DNA of 64,000 nt from Akkermansiaceae bacterium (GTDB lineage Bacteria > Verrucomicrobiota > Verrucomicrobiia > Verrucomicrobiales > Akkermansiaceae): positions 25,525 through 89,524 of the forward strand of contig JAPKCM010000008.1 in assembly GCA_028822935.1 (NCBI GenBank), given 5' to 3'. Made by a program: the position numbers and the translations under genes. The notes beneath the pieces were generated by a model. The model searched no databases, was not told where the DNA came from, and saw only the letters and a program-made list of their open reading frames with translations. Positions 27,997 to 37,590 of the stretch are shown in pieces; position 1 is the first letter of the stretch; each line of letters opens with the position of its first letter.

Positions 27997-28120
27997 TCGA
28001 TCTAAGCGATGAAGGTCCTGCCTGGAAAACAGCAAAAAGAGCGTCCGAGGTTGATGGACGTCTCGCCGAGAAAGTCGAATGCTAGGATTTGACGCCGCCG
28101 ACTACTGGAAGATCAAGTAG
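27996..28120 (+). pseudogene. Possible short gene remnant after pdhC
   Basis: Right after the E2 stop, one frame reads IDLSDEGPAWKTAKRASEVD then GRLAEKVE up to about 28078. A +1 shift then continues MLGFDAADYWKIK to a TAG at 28118. The composition looks like the C-terminus of a real protein split by a single frameshift, but no start codon precedes it and I cannot name the family. It could be chance. Confidence 0.3.
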
Positions 28121-28122
28121 AG

Positions 28123-28344
28123 CTAGCTTTCCTGCTCGCCTTCCTGATCCGCCGTCTCCTTAATGTCGGTTAGGGCGTCAATGAAGTCGCCTAGGATCTC
28201 GGTAGGCACCATAATGGTGTCTCGATTTCCGCCGACGTCCTCGGTGATTTTGACGACTTGGCCTCGACGGTTCTCCTTAAGATCGAGGAAAAATGTTTTC
28301 CGATCCGAGATGATTTTTTCGGTATGTAAAATATCCTGTTCCAC
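28123..28344 (-). CDS. Small PUR-domain (DUF3276-like) nucleic-acid-binding protein
   Basis: 73 residues starting with GTG at 28344, preceded by GGAAAG. The sequence ILHTEKIISDRKTFFLDLKE, GQVVKITEDVGG and MVPTEILGDFIDALTDI matches the single PUR repeat seen in bacterial PurA-like proteins: strand, strand, KxFYFDLKEN-like strand, then an amphipathic helix. PUR domains bind single-stranded or G-rich nucleic acid as dimers. It lies 76 bases downstream of dus on the same strand and may be cotranscribed. Confidence 0.75.
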   Translation of the reverse strand: MEQDILHTEKIISDRKTFFLDLKENRRGQVVKITEDVGGNRDTIMVPTEILGDFIDALTDIKETADQEGEQES

Positions 28345-28420
28345 CTTTTCTTTCCGTTATTACCCTTAAAGGGTCTCGCTTGGCTTAGATGAAGTCAATG
28401 GGAAACTTTGAAGGGTTGTC

Positions 28421-29440
28421 TTAAAGGAACTGAGAGAAGCCGCAGAATAACTTTGAATTTTCAGGCGGGAGTTCCGGGGCCGGGTCGTCGTTTTCGAGGA
28501 ACTCCCGGCAGATGGCAAAAAACTCCTCGCGGGTTTTTACTCTCCGAATGGCGAATTCGAACTCGGGCACGTGTCCCTGCACGATGTAAACGAGGTAGCG
28601 CTTCATTTTCTGGACGTGCTTGTGCTCGATAAAATCGCTGTGCTCTCGGGCGGTCTCGTCATAAAGCATGGCGATGTAGTCGAGAATCATGCGGCCGGTC
28701 ACCGAGGGGATCTTTTCTCCTAAAAAGGAAGCTCGCAGTTTAGCAAAAACCCAAGGATGGCGAATGGCGCCCCGACCAATCATGAGGCCGGCGGCCTGGG
28801 TTTCCTTGAGGTAGGCCAGTCCACTTTGGAGGTTGACGACGTTGCCATTCGCGATGACGGGGCAGGAAAGTTCCTCGACAGCTTGGCGGATTTTTTCGGG
28901 ATGAACGGGCGTCTGGTAGCGCTCTTTCACGGTGCGACCGTGGATCGTGAGTAAATCAATAGCGTGTTTTTTGAAGATACTCAAGAGGTGGCCGAATTCA
29001 TCGGGTGACTCAAAGCCCACGCGGGTTTTGACGGTAAAAGGAAGGTCGCCGCAGGCCTCCCGAAGCGCACCGAGGAGTTGGTCAATCTTCTCAGGCTTTC
29101 GTAGGAGGCCTCCGCCGGCGTCCTTGCGATAGACAACGGGAGCAGGGCAGCCGAGGTTGAGGTCGATTCCCGCGACGGGGTATTTTTTGAGTTCGTTGAC
29201 GGTTTGGACGAGCGCTCCTTCGTGCTGCCCGATCATCTGGGCGATGATGGGACGGTCCGTGGGATTCTCTGTCACGGATCGCAGGATGTAGGGATCGAGC
29301 TTCGAGTTCTCGTAGACGCGGAAATACTCGGTGACGTAGATGTCTGCGCCGCCGCAAGCCGCCATCACCCTGAGGAAAGGAAGGTCGGTGACATCCTGCA
29401 TCGGTGCCAGGAAAAGGGCGGGGCGATCAGGGGGAAGCAT
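28421..29440 (-). CDS. tRNA-dihydrouridine synthase
   Basis: About 339 residues from the ATG at 29440 (MLPPDRPALFLAPMQDVTDLPFLR), 4 bases past the sulfatase stop; an in-frame ATG at 29485 would overlap the sulfatase gene. Dus hallmarks: FMN-site LAPMQDVTD, NLGCPAPVVYRKDAGGGLLRKP containing the catalytic Cys, VKTRVGF, LTIHGRTVKERY, VIANGNV and GLMIGRGAIRHPWVF. It reduces specific uridines in the tRNA D-loop using NADPH. The exact Dus subtype (A, B or C) is not assigned. Confidence 0.93.
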   Translation of the reverse strand: MLPPDRPALFLAPMQDVTDLPFLRVMAACGGADIYVTEYFRVYENSKLDPYILRSVTENPTDRPIIAQMIGQHEGALVQTVNELKKYPVAGIDLNLGCPAPVVYRKDAGGGLLRKPEKIDQLLGALREACGDLPFTVKTRVGFESPDEFGHLLSIFKKHAIDLLTIHGRTVKERYQTPVHPEKIRQAVEELSCPVIANGNVVNLQSGLAYLKETQAAGLMIGRGAIRHPWVFAKLRASFLGEKIPSVTGRMILDYIAMLYDETAREHSDFIEHKHVQKMKRYLVYIVQGHVPEFEFAIRRVKTREEFFAICREFLENDDPAPELPPENSKLFCGFSQFL

Positions 29441-29444
29441 GGCG

Positions 29445-30998
29445 CTATTTTTTTGGAGCACCGGCTCCTTTTTCATCGAGGCCACCGGTCATCTTGGAGG
29501 CGTTCGCACCCTTGGGAGCTTGCGGCCAGGGAGTCGTTCCGGGGGCCCATGATTGTGGCTGGGTTGCGCGAATGGCATCGACTTGCTTTTTGAGCCATTC
29601 AGGAACGGCGGTGTTTTCGGCTTGGCCATACACGTAGGGAAGGGGCGGCTCCATGAGGAGGGGCTTGTCGCCGAGAGGGGATCGCTCACTTGCGGCTTGT
29701 GCGAGGCGCGCTTTGAGTTTTTTGACGAGGTCAGGATTTACCGAGGCAAGGTCGGATTTTTCCCCGGGGTCCAATTTGATGTTATAAAGGATATCTCCCA
29801 TGAGCTTGTAGTCACCGCTTCGGATGGTCGGAAGGCGGACACTTCCTTCGACATCGTAGATGATTTCGTTTCGAGGGCTGGGGGCATCACCGAAGAGGAC
29901 TGGGGACATGTTGAAGGAGTCTGTTTTGAGCTCTTGCTTGGCAGAAGCACCCGCGACGTTGATGAAGGTGGAGAACCAATCAGTGACAAAGGTGAGGCCG
30001 TCTTTTTTACTGCCGGCCTTGGTGTGCTCGGGCCATCTGACGAGGCAAGGCGTGCGAACGCCGCCTTCGAAGGTCGTGTTTTTCGTCCCTCGGTAAGGAG
30101 CGCTCATTTCTTCTAGGACAGGGCCATTGTCATTTGTGAAAACGACGAGGGTGTTTTTGCGCAGTCCCTTTTGGTCGAGAGATTTTAAAATCTTCCCTAC
30201 GTTGGTATCCAAGTTGGCCAACATGGCGTCCCGGATCGCGAGGGGATCGGAGGCATTGCCTTTAAAATTAGGCGGTGGGTTTAGGGGGCCGTGGACTGCA
30301 TTGAAGGCGACATACATGAAGAAGGGTTTATCGGAAGTTTGCTCACTGATGACCCGGCTGGCTTCATTGGCGATGAGATCGGTGGCATATCCTTCTTCTT
30401 GCAGGGGCTCTTGATTGCGATGCCAGTCATAGACGGCAAAGCGGGCGGGTGCGTTGTGGACGATCGTCTTGGAGTAGTAGTCAATTCCCCAGGCGTAGTG
30501 GCCATATTGATGTTGAAAGCCCTGACCCATGGGGAGATTTCCCGGGAACCACTCACCGAGATGCCATTTTCCAATCAAGGAGGTGAAGTAGCCCGCATCG
30601 CTGAGCGCTTCCGCGATAGTGCGTTCTTCGGAGGGGAGGGCATGGATGCGACGGGTCTCCTCGCCGTCCGCTGTCCGGGCGAGGGTGAGGCCGAGCTTTT
30701 TGAGATAGGAAGGTTTTCCAAAATCCTCCGAGCGCCAATCGCTCCAGTGTCGGAAGGCGTAGCGACCGGTGAGGAAAGCGCCACGGGTCGGGGCACAGAC
30801 CGAGTGGGTGTAGTGCTGAGTCAGACTCAGTGATTCCTTGGCGAGTTGATCGAGGTTTGGAGTGAGCTCTCTGGGGTTTCCATTGAAGCCCGGTTGGGCC
30901 CAGCCCATGTCATCGGACATGATGAAAAGGATATTGGGTCGCTCAGCTGCGGAGAGCGTGAAAATGCCGAAGGCAAAAAGAAGGAATAGAATTTTCAC
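29445..30998 (-). CDS. Exported sulfatase (formylglycine type)
   Basis: About 517 residues from the GTG at 30998 (VKILFLLFAFGIFTLSAAERP, a good signal peptide). An in-frame ATG at 31064 would put 22 residues in front. The sulfatase core begins RPNILFIMSDDMGW (metal Asp pair). The modification motif is SVCAPTRGAFLTGR, in which the Cys is converted to formylglycine, followed by GKWHLG and FTNDNGP. It should hydrolyse a sulfate ester, probably of a polysaccharide, in the periplasm. No sulfatase-maturing enzyme lies in the window. It is 31 bases downstream of the TIM-barrel gene if the long start is used, about 97 bases if the short one is used. Confidence 0.93.
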   Translation of the reverse strand: MKILFLLFAFGIFTLSAAERPNILFIMSDDMGWAQPGFNGNPRELTPNLDQLAKESLSLTQHYTHSVCAPTRGAFLTGRYAFRHWSDWRSEDFGKPSYLKKLGLTLARTADGEETRRIHALPSEERTIAEALSDAGYFTSLIGKWHLGEWFPGNLPMGQGFQHQYGHYAWGIDYYSKTIVHNAPARFAVYDWHRNQEPLQEEGYATDLIANEASRVISEQTSDKPFFMYVAFNAVHGPLNPPPNFKGNASDPLAIRDAMLANLDTNVGKILKSLDQKGLRKNTLVVFTNDNGPVLEEMSAPYRGTKNTTFEGGVRTPCLVRWPEHTKAGSKKDGLTFVTDWFSTFINVAGASAKQELKTDSFNMSPVLFGDAPSPRNEIIYDVEGSVRLPTIRSGDYKLMGDILYNIKLDPGEKSDLASVNPDLVKKLKARLAQAASERSPLGDKPLLMEPPLPYVYGQAENTAVPEWLKKQVDAIRATQPQSWAPGTTPWPQAPKGANASKMTGGLDEKGAGAPKK

Positions 30999-31095
30999 AG
31001 GTGAAGATTGCCCGATCCCGAGAGACAGACCCACAAAAAAATGAGGAAGGGAACCCTTCCTCACCTGATCATTCTATTTGAAAAATATTGTGCCG

Positions 31096-31971
31096 TTACA
31101 CGGTGCAGATCTCGACGGCTTCTTTGAGGGAGGTGAGAGGGTCGAGCTTGGGCCGGAATTCCTGACCGAGATATCCGGTGTAACCGGTGGCGGCGAGGGC
31201 TTTGGAGATACCACGATAGTTGAGCTCTTGATTGTCACCAATTTCATTTCGGCCCGGAACACCTGCGGTGTGGTAGTGGGAGATGGCGTCCTTGTGCTTG
31301 GTGAAGGTGGCGATGCAGTCGCCTTCCATGATCTGCATGTGGTAGATGTCGTAGAGGAGCTTGAAGCGGTCGGAGCCGACGGCGTTGACGAGATCGACGC
31401 CCCACTGGGTGCGGTCGCACATGTAGTCTTTGTGGTCCACCTTGGAGTTGAGCAGCTCCATGGAGATCGTTATATTGTGCTTCTCGGCGAGAGGCATGAT
31501 ACGCTTGAGGCCTTCGGCGCAATTTTTGAGACCTTCGTCATCGTCCATGCCACCTCGGTTTCCCGAGAAGGCAATGAGTTGAGGAACGTTCCCTGCAGCA
31601 GCGGCCATGGGGATACCTTCTTCGTAGGCTTTGAAAAGAGCGTCGTGATTTTTCTTCCGGTTGAAGGAATTTCCGATGCTGCCGATTCCTCCTGGAGTCT
31701 TCAGGCGGCCCATGGCGCATTGGAGTCCGTGCTTGGCAACGACAGCCCATTGGTCGGGAAAGAGGATCTCAATGGATTCGATTCCGATCTTTTTGACCTC
31801 AACGCTAAATTCATCGAGCGGGATTTTTCCAAAACACCAGTGACACACGGAGTGTTTGAAGTTTGCGGAGGGGCCGGCGGCTTTTTCGGCGGCTTTGATC
31901 TGTGATCCCAATGCGGTGAAGAGAGCGGCAGTTCCCGAAGAAAGGGTGGCGAGTGACTTACGACGATTCAT
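31096..31971 (-). CDS. Exported hydroxypyruvate-isomerase-like TIM-barrel protein
   Basis: 291 residues. The N-terminus MNRRKSLATLSSGTAALFTALG resembles a Tat signal. The xylose-isomerase-like barrel follows: SVCHWCFGKIPLDEF, IESIEILFPDQW, ISMELLNSKVDHKDYMCD, LLYDIYHMQIMEGD, HYHTAGVPGRNEIGD and YLGQEFRP. Glu, Asp, His and Glu metal ligands of the hydroxypyruvate-isomerase type are present. Exported members of this family in verrucomicrobia are common next to sulfatases and ThuA proteins and probably act on sugar derivatives; the true substrate is unknown. Confidence 0.88.
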   Translation of the reverse strand: MNRRKSLATLSSGTAALFTALGSQIKAAEKAAGPSANFKHSVCHWCFGKIPLDEFSVEVKKIGIESIEILFPDQWAVVAKHGLQCAMGRLKTPGGIGSIGNSFNRKKNHDALFKAYEEGIPMAAAAGNVPQLIAFSGNRGGMDDDEGLKNCAEGLKRIMPLAEKHNITISMELLNSKVDHKDYMCDRTQWGVDLVNAVGSDRFKLLYDIYHMQIMEGDCIATFTKHKDAISHYHTAGVPGRNEIGDNQELNYRGISKALAATGYTGYLGQEFRPKLDPLTSLKEAVEICTV

Positions 31972-32258
31972 AATTTTGTTTATTCTACTCTTTCTGAGAC
32001 GTTCTTTTCGAGAAAAAAGATGGATTGCTTTGGGAAGTAGACATCACTGAGAAGCGAGATGATACGATTCGATTGTTAATTTAAGGAAGATTGACCTCTT
32101 TTCGACAAGCTCCTAGGTGATTAAGGATTCCGGATAGTAAACATCGTTTTTGTTTAATTGGCGGGTGATGTGTATTTCTGAGATTGTTTTTAGGAGGCTA
32201 TTTCTTCAAGTTATGTCGCTCACCTGCTGCATCGACTCATCCCACCCCATCCCAATCA

Positions 32259-33060
32259 ATGAAACCCCACTTCCCCTCTCGTCACGGCGCTGGGAACTCT
32301 TCTCTCCGCCCATGGACAGTCGATTCTTGTTGATTGGACACAGACTTGGAATTTTATGCTCCCATTCACCGGTGTTCTTCCGTCGGAATCTGGAATCACG
32401 ACTCCGCACCCGGACGGGACCACTCCTTGGTTTTCCAGCGAGAGTGAATTTAACGCAAATTACAGCGGTCCTTCATTTTCGGTGTCAAGTGCAGACTTCG
32501 ACGCTGGTTCGGGAGACGGACCATTTGGGTATGGAACGATCAACTACTTTGGCGACCCGCTTCCAGCGCCTGCAGAATTCACGGATGTGAGCACCGTGCT
32601 TGCAACGCCGGAAGATGGAGCCGGGCTGATGATGGGTAATGTCACGCGTGACTCCCTGCTCGATCTGGCTCCGTGGATTCGTGAGGCGGTTTCGGATGCT
32701 TCATCATCGGGAGACAGTCCGCCGGTTTGGTTTGCGATGATTTTTGGCGGGGCTGGATTGCTGGTGATCTTGATCGGGCTGTTTTCGTTGGGTTATCGGG
32801 TAACCCTTTCGAAGCGTCATTCGCGGCTTCATCTGGAGCGGCGATGGACGATTTTTGTGGTGAACTCGCTGTACGATGGGAGCGAGTTTACGGAGTTAGA
32901 AGTGAAGCAGAATGGGCACGTGAATGAGGAGCCGCGATACCGGCTCAGCGGATTGCTGAGAGGCGGGAAGAAGGTATCGCTCGCGCGCTATGCCTCGGCG
33001 GAGGATGTGGGACAGCTTTATGCCCGGGTGGCGGAGATGATGCCGCGGGAGTCGCGGTGA
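32259..33060 (+). pseudogene. Hypothetical secreted/membrane protein with frameshift near its start
   Basis: The ATG at 32259 reads MKP and then leaves frame. If one C of the CCCC run at 32265-32268 is removed, the frame becomes MKPTSPLVTALGTLLSAHGQ, a perfect signal peptide, and continues to the stop at 33060 without further breaks. Without the correction only an ATG at 32356 is available, which loses the signal. The N-terminal ~100 residues resemble verrucomicrobial secreted proteins (FGYGTINYFGDP, FTDVSTVLATPEDG). After that comes a different-looking piece with one membrane helix (WFAMIFGGAGLLVILIGLF) and a basic cytoplasmic-looking tail, so the gene may also be a fusion. Either phase variation, a dead gene or a base-call error could explain the C run. 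Confidence 0.55.
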
Positions 33061-33108
33061 TTTTTGCTTGTCCTCTGATAGCGGACGGGACGTCTATTCT
33101 TCTTATTC

Positions 33109-35658
33109 CTAGTTTGCGACGATATTGACGAGCTTGCCGGGAATGACGATGACTTTGCGCACGGTTTTTTCGGTGGTGTGGGCGGAGACGTTATCGTCGG
33201 CGAGGGCTTGTTTCTCGAGGTCCTCTTTTGAGATGTCGGCGGGGACGGTGAGGCGGGCGCGGAGCTTGCCGTTGACCTGAACGATGATCTGGATTTCGGA
33301 TTCGACGAGGAGAGATTCGTCGAGGACGGGCCAGGTTTGTTCGCTGAGGAGTTCGGTTTCTCCGAGGGCGGAGTTGATCTCTTCGGCGAGGTGAGGCGCG
33401 AAGGGGCTGAGGAGCTTGAGGAAGGTGAGGAAAAGGTCGCGTGGGACTTCTCCTGCACTGGTGTAGGCGTTGGTGCACTCCATCATGGCGCTGATGCCGG
33501 TGTTGAAGCGGAGGGTGTTGATCGCTTCTTCGACGCGCTTGATGGTTGCGTGAGTGATCTTGGCGAGGTCGTCGTTTTTACCTTCGGCGATTTTTCCGCT
33601 GAGCTGCCATTTGCCTTCGGCGTCTTCGGAGCAGGCGACGCGCCAGACTTTAGCGAGGAAGCGGTGGACGCCTTCAACGCCTTTCATGGCCCAGGGTTTG
33701 TCCTGGTCGAGAGGGCCCATGAACATTTCGTAGAGGCGGAGGGAGTCGGCTCCGTAGAGCTCGACGACGTCGTCCGGGTTGACGACGTTGCCGAGGGATT
33801 TGGACATTTTTTGTCCGTCCTCGCCCATGATGAGGCCGGGGGCGAAGTATTTCTTGAAGGGCTCGGAGGATTTGACGTGGCCGAGGTCGTTGAGGACTTT
33901 GTGCCAGAAGCGGGAGTAGAGGAGGTGGAGGACGGCGTGTTCTTTACCGCCGACGTAGAAGTCGACGAAACCGTCGTCATTTCCCCAGTAGTTTTCGGCC
34001 TCGGGGCTGATGAAGTTCTCGGTGTTGTCCGGATCGCAGTAGCGGAGGTAATACCAGCAGGAGCCCGCCCATTGGGGCATGGTGTTGGTTTCGCGTCGGA
34101 GCTTGTCGGAGTAGTCGATCCAGTCGGTGCAGTTGACGAGGGGACCGCGGGGGTCGCCGGTGGGCTTGAAGTCCTCCATCTCGGGTTGGAGAAGGGGGAG
34201 CTCGGATTCGGGCACGCTGGAGTGTTGGCCGGTTTCCTTATCCCAAAGAAGGGGGAAGGGCTCGCCCCAGTAGCGCTGGCGGGAGAAAAGCCAGTCGCGG
34301 AGTTTGAACTGGATTTTCTTGGAGCCTTTTTTGTTTTCGACGAGCCAGTGGATGATCTTCTTTTTGGCGTCTTTCGTTTTGAGGCCATCGAGGAAACCGG
34401 AGTTAATGGCGGTGCCAACTCCGACTGTGGCCGCGACCTCTGGGTTGGTTTCGCGACCAGAGGTCGCGGCCACGGTAACGACTTGCTTAATTTCGATATC
34501 AAATTTTTTCGCGAAGTCGAAGTCCCGCTCATCGTGTCCAGGCACTGCCATGATGGCTCCGCTGCCGTAACCCATCATGACGTAGTCGGCGATCCAAACG
34601 GGAATTTTTTCGTCGTTGACGGGGTTGATGGCGAAGGCTCCGGTGGCGACGCCGGTTTTGTCTTTGTCGAGGCCGCGGTCCATGTCGGACTTGCTGGCGC
34701 AGGCTTTGACGTAGGTTTCGACGGCCTCTTTGTTTTCATCGGTCGTGATCTTCGCGACAAGTGGGTGCTCGGGCGCGAGGACCATGTAGGTGGCGCCGAA
34801 GAGGGTGTCGGGTCGGGTGGTGAAGACGGTGATGTCATTGCCTTCGACATCGAAGGTGACTTCGGCTCCTTCGCTGCGGCCGATCCAGTTGCGCTGGAGG
34901 GACTTGATAGACTCGGGCCAGTCGAGGGGTTCGAGTTCATCGATGAGTCGCTGGGCGTATCTCGTGATACGGAGCATCCACTGCCGGAGCGGGCGGCGCT
35001 CGACAGTCTCGCCTTTTTTCTTCCACTCTTCGACTTCCTCATTGGAGAGGACGGTGCCGAGGGAGGGGGACCAGTTGACGGGGGCTTCGTGGATGAAGGC
35101 GAGGCGGACTTCGTCGATCTCTTTCTGCGCCCAGCCTTTGGCTTCGAGCTCGGAGACGGGCTTCGCTTTTTGGTCTTCGTCGCAGAAGTAGGAATTGTAG
35201 AGCTGGAGAAAAATCCACTGGGTCCAGCGAACGTATTTGGGGTCGGTGGTGTTGATCTCGCGGTCCCAATCGTAGCCGAATCCGAGTTCCTGGAGCTGGC
35301 GGCGGAAGTTCTTGGTGTTGGCCTCGGTGGTGACACGGGGATGTTGATTCGTCTTGATGGCGTATTGCTCGGCGGGGAGTCCGAAGGCGTCCCAACCCAT
35401 GGGGTGGAGGACGTTGAAGCCGTTCATGCGCTTGTAGCGGCCCATGATGTCGGTGGCGGTGTAGCCCTCGGGGTGGCCGACGTGGAGGCCGGCACCGGAG
35501 GGGTAAGGAAACATGTCGAGGATGTAGTATTTCGGCTTTGAGGGATCGAAGCCTTCGTCACCGGGACCGGGGGTGCGGTAGGTTTTGTTTTCGGCCCAGT
35601 GGGATTGCCATTTGGGTTCGAAGAGGTCGAAGGGGTAAGGCTTGCGTTTCTCGGACAT
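33109..35658 (-). CDS. leuS: Leucyl-tRNA synthetase
   Basis: 849 residues from the ATG at 35658 ([18 protein letters not shown]); an in-frame start at 35817 adds 53 Pro-rich residues not found in the family. Class I signatures: [12 protein letters not shown] (residues 51-62, HIGH box) and [10 protein letters not shown] (KMSKS). The CP1 editing domain is seen in [21 protein letters not shown] and [17 protein letters not shown], and the C-terminal tRNA-binding domain ends [15 protein letters not shown]. It charges tRNA-Leu. A palindromic element inserts [16 protein letters not shown] inside the editing domain around residues 395-411. Confidence 0.96.
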   Translation of the reverse strand: MSEKRKPYPFDLFEPKWQSHWAENKTYRTPGPGDEGFDPSKPKYYILDMFPYPSGAGLHVGHPEGYTATDIMGRYKRMNGFNVLHPMGWDAFGLPAEQYAIKTNQHPRVTTEANTKNFRRQLQELGFGYDWDREINTTDPKYVRWTQWIFLQLYNSYFCDEDQKAKPVSELEAKGWAQKEIDEVRLAFIHEAPVNWSPSLGTVLSNEEVEEWKKKGETVERRPLRQWMLRITRYAQRLIDELEPLDWPESIKSLQRNWIGRSEGAEVTFDVEGNDITVFTTRPDTLFGATYMVLAPEHPLVAKITTDENKEAVETYVKACASKSDMDRGLDKDKTGVATGAFAINPVNDEKIPVWIADYVMMGYGSGAIMAVPGHDERDFDFAKKFDIEIKQVVTVAATSGRETNPEVAATVGVGTAINSGFLDGLKTKDAKKKIIHWLVENKKGSKKIQFKLRDWLFSRQRYWGEPFPLLWDKETGQHSSVPESELPLLQPEMEDFKPTGDPRGPLVNCTDWIDYSDKLRRETNTMPQWAGSCWYYLRYCDPDNTENFISPEAENYWGNDDGFVDFYVGGKEHAVLHLLYSRFWHKVLNDLGHVKSSEPFKKYFAPGLIMGEDGQKMSKSLGNVVNPDDVVELYGADSLRLYEMFMGPLDQDKPWAMKGVEGVHRFLAKVWRVACSEDAEGKWQLSGKIAEGKNDDLAKITHATIKRVEEAINTLRFNTGISAMMECTNAYTSAGEVPRDLFLTFLKLLSPFAPHLAEEINSALGETELLSEQTWPVLDESLLVESEIQIIVQVNGKLRARLTVPADISKEDLEKQALADDNVSAHTTEKTVRKVIVIPGKLVNIVAN
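34427..34473 (-). repeat. Palindromic element inside leuS
   Basis: A perfect 17-bp inverted repeat, GTGGCCGCGACCTCTGG (34427-34443) and CCAGAGGTCGCGGCCAC (34457-34473), with a 13-base loop, lies in frame within leuS. On the coding strand its symmetry yields VAAT at both ends of [16 protein letters not shown]. No second copy was seen in this window. Confidence 0.8.
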
Positions 35659-35975
35659 GATGTTGGCGGGAGGGAAGCTGGTTTTCAGGGGGAAAACACG
35701 CAAAAAATGGCTTTTGGAGTGAGGGAAAACCACAGATGGATACAGATGGATGGGATGCCGGGGTTGAGGGAGAGGGGGAGGAACCACAACCGTAGCGAAG
35801 TGGGGATAGCCAACCACAAAACTTACGAAAGGGACGAAACTTGCTTGGGGAGGCTTTCTCCTTTGCTCTTCGAGCTACGGCGCGACAATTGCCCCAGGTT
35901 GGGTATGTTTAGCCCCTGTGGGGTGTTTCTTGCGAGATGGAGGGGAACCAAAAGCGAAACTTTCGCTACATCGGC
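35659..35975. other. Intergenic region between leuS and the DUF1501 gene
   Basis: 317 bases without a supported gene. It contains the likely leuS promoter, a terminator hairpin at 35953-35967, a second small stem CCCC-TGT-GGGG at 35913-35923, and a degenerate CACAGATGGATACAGATGG repeat at about 35731-35749. Confidence 0.6.
35953..35967 (-). terminator. Terminator after the first DUF1501 gene
   Basis: AGCGAAA (35953-35959) and TTTCGCT (35961-35967) are a 7-bp inverted repeat. On the minus strand it is followed by TTTTGGTT, and it begins 9 bases past the DUF1501 stop. Confidence 0.55.
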
Positions 35976-37409
35976 TTAGGCGATGATTTCTTTGATGGGG
36001 TCGGCGCCTTCGACTCCGACTAGTTTTTCATCGAGGCCGGCGTGGAAGTAGGAGAGGACGTTCGGGTCGAGTCCGAGTTGGTGGAGGACGGTGGCGTGGA
36101 GGTGCTTGACGTGGAGTTTGTTTTCGACGGCCCGGGAGCCGAGTTCGTCGGTTTTTCCCACGCTGATTCCGCCTTTAATTCCGCCTCCGGCCATCCACAT
36201 GGTGAAGCCGGCCGAGTTGTGGTCGCGGCCGGTGCCTTTGGCATACTCCGCAGTAGGTTGGCGGCCGAATTCACCGCCCCAGACGACGAGGGTTTCATCG
36301 AGGAGGCCGCGGACTTTGAGGTCTTTGAGGAGTCCGGCGATGGGTTTGTCGGTGCGGCCGGCGTGGCGCTCGTGGTTGGTGACAAGGTCGCCGTGGGCGT
36401 CCCAGTTGTCGTCGTTGTGTGCGCCGCCGGAGTAGAGTTGGATGAAGGGGACGCCGCGCTCGACGAGGCGACGGGCGAGGAGGCATTTTTTGCCAAAGTC
36501 GGAGGTTACTTCCTGGTCCATGCCGTAAAGGGATTTGGTGGCATCCGATTCCTGTGCGAGTTCGATCGCTTCGGGTGCGGTGGACTGCATCTTGTAGGCG
36601 AGTTCGTAGCTGGAGATGCGGGCGGCGAGGTTGGAGTCGCCGTAGCGGTCTTCGAGGTGGTGCTCGTTGAGCTGGTTGAGCGATTGGATGAGGCGGTATT
36701 GCTCATTGCCGCCCATGCCGTTGGCATTTTTGAGATCGAGAATGGGGTCGCCTTTTGAGCGGAAGACGGTGCCTTGGTAGTTGGCGGGCATGAAGCCGGA
36801 GGACCAATTTTTCGCGCCGGAAATGGGGCCGCCGGTTTTGTCGAGCATAACGACGTAGCCGGGGAGGTTCTCGTTGATATTGCCGAGGCCGTAGTTGACC
36901 CAGCTTCCGAGGGAGGGCTTACCGCCGACGAGGGAACCGGAGTTCATCATGAGCATGGCGGAGCCGTGGATGGGGGACTCGGCCTGGAGGGAGTGGATAA
37001 AGGCGATGTCATCGACGCACTCCGCAAGGTGTGGGAAGAGGGTGGAGACTTGCTTGCCGCACTGACCGTGCTGGTGGAAGTCCCACTTGGGTTCGACGAT
37101 GCGGCCTTCGTTCTTTTTTCCTCCACGTCCGAAGGTTTTGACGGCGATGGTTTTGCCATCGAGGCCTTTCATCTTGGGTTTGTGATCGAAGGTATCGATG
37201 TGGGACGGGCCGCCATACATGAAGAGGAAAATGACGCTCTTTGCTTTGGCTGGAAAATGCTTCTCAGGAATGCCGGAGGCGAGGGTTGCGGCTTGGGCTT
37301 TGGAAAAGAAGCCTTCTTTGGCAAGCATGCCGGCGAGGGCGACTTGGGTGAAACCTCCTCCGACAGTGGAGATGAATTCGCGGCGGTTGGTACGGTGACA
37401 GAAAGACAT
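35976..37409 (-). CDS. DUF1501 (sulfatase-like fold) exported protein
   Basis: 477 residues with a twin-Arg signal (RTNRREFISTVGGGFTQVALAGML). DUF1501 features: KSVIFLFMYGGPSHIDTFDHKP, SPIHGSAMLMMNSGSLVGGKPSLGSW, LGNINENLPGYVVML, RRLVERGVPFIQLYSGGAHNDDNWDAHGD, VVWGGEFGRQP and GRDHNSAGFTMWMAGGGIKGG. The fold is alkaline-phosphatase/sulfatase-like but no reaction is established. It forms a unit with the upstream DUF1549/DUF1553 gene on the same strand, the standard pairing in planctomycetes and verrucomicrobia. The gap to it is 181 bases. Confidence 0.93.
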   Translation of the reverse strand: MSFCHRTNRREFISTVGGGFTQVALAGMLAKEGFFSKAQAATLASGIPEKHFPAKAKSVIFLFMYGGPSHIDTFDHKPKMKGLDGKTIAVKTFGRGGKKNEGRIVEPKWDFHQHGQCGKQVSTLFPHLAECVDDIAFIHSLQAESPIHGSAMLMMNSGSLVGGKPSLGSWVNYGLGNINENLPGYVVMLDKTGGPISGAKNWSSGFMPANYQGTVFRSKGDPILDLKNANGMGGNEQYRLIQSLNQLNEHHLEDRYGDSNLAARISSYELAYKMQSTAPEAIELAQESDATKSLYGMDQEVTSDFGKKCLLARRLVERGVPFIQLYSGGAHNDDNWDAHGDLVTNHERHAGRTDKPIAGLLKDLKVRGLLDETLVVWGGEFGRQPTAEYAKGTGRDHNSAGFTMWMAGGGIKGGISVGKTDELGSRAVENKLHVKHLHATVLHQLGLDPNVLSYFHAGLDEKLVGVEGADPIKEIIA

Positions 37410-37522
37410 TTGAATTATAAGACTTGAAATTTAAACACGAAGGGTGAGCGACTTGGTTGTGGTGCGATACGGCGATTACCGTTGGCTATCTTCGCTGTGC
37501 TTCGGTTGCCCGTCCTTGGGCT

Positions 37523-37567
37523 CGGTTGGGGAGGTTGATCCGCAGATTTCACAGATTGACGCTGATG
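37523..37567. repeat. Interspersed CGCAGAT repeat, copy 1
   Basis: GGTTGGGGAGGTTGATCCGC followed by AGATTTCACAGATTGACGC. The same 45-base module recurs, with few changes, at 42456-42500. Shorter relatives lie at about 43546-43580, 35731-35749 and 56757-56785. Confidence 0.65.
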
Positions 37568-37590
37568 GTAGGGGGGGTGTGAGAACCCTT

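Noticed and set aside
32150..32590. 146-codon plus-strand frame before the frameshifted gene
   Set aside because: Lacks protein-like features; the corrected frame from 32259 gives a real signal peptide.
34427..34473. Palindrome in leuS as a terminator
   Set aside because: It is inside the coding sequence, has no T-run and is translated in frame.
33337..35541. Very long plus-strand open frame (over 700 codons) opposite leuS
   Set aside because: It is composition-driven (Val, Gly, Glu, Phe repeats) and mirrors the leuS codons; leuS has full signatures.
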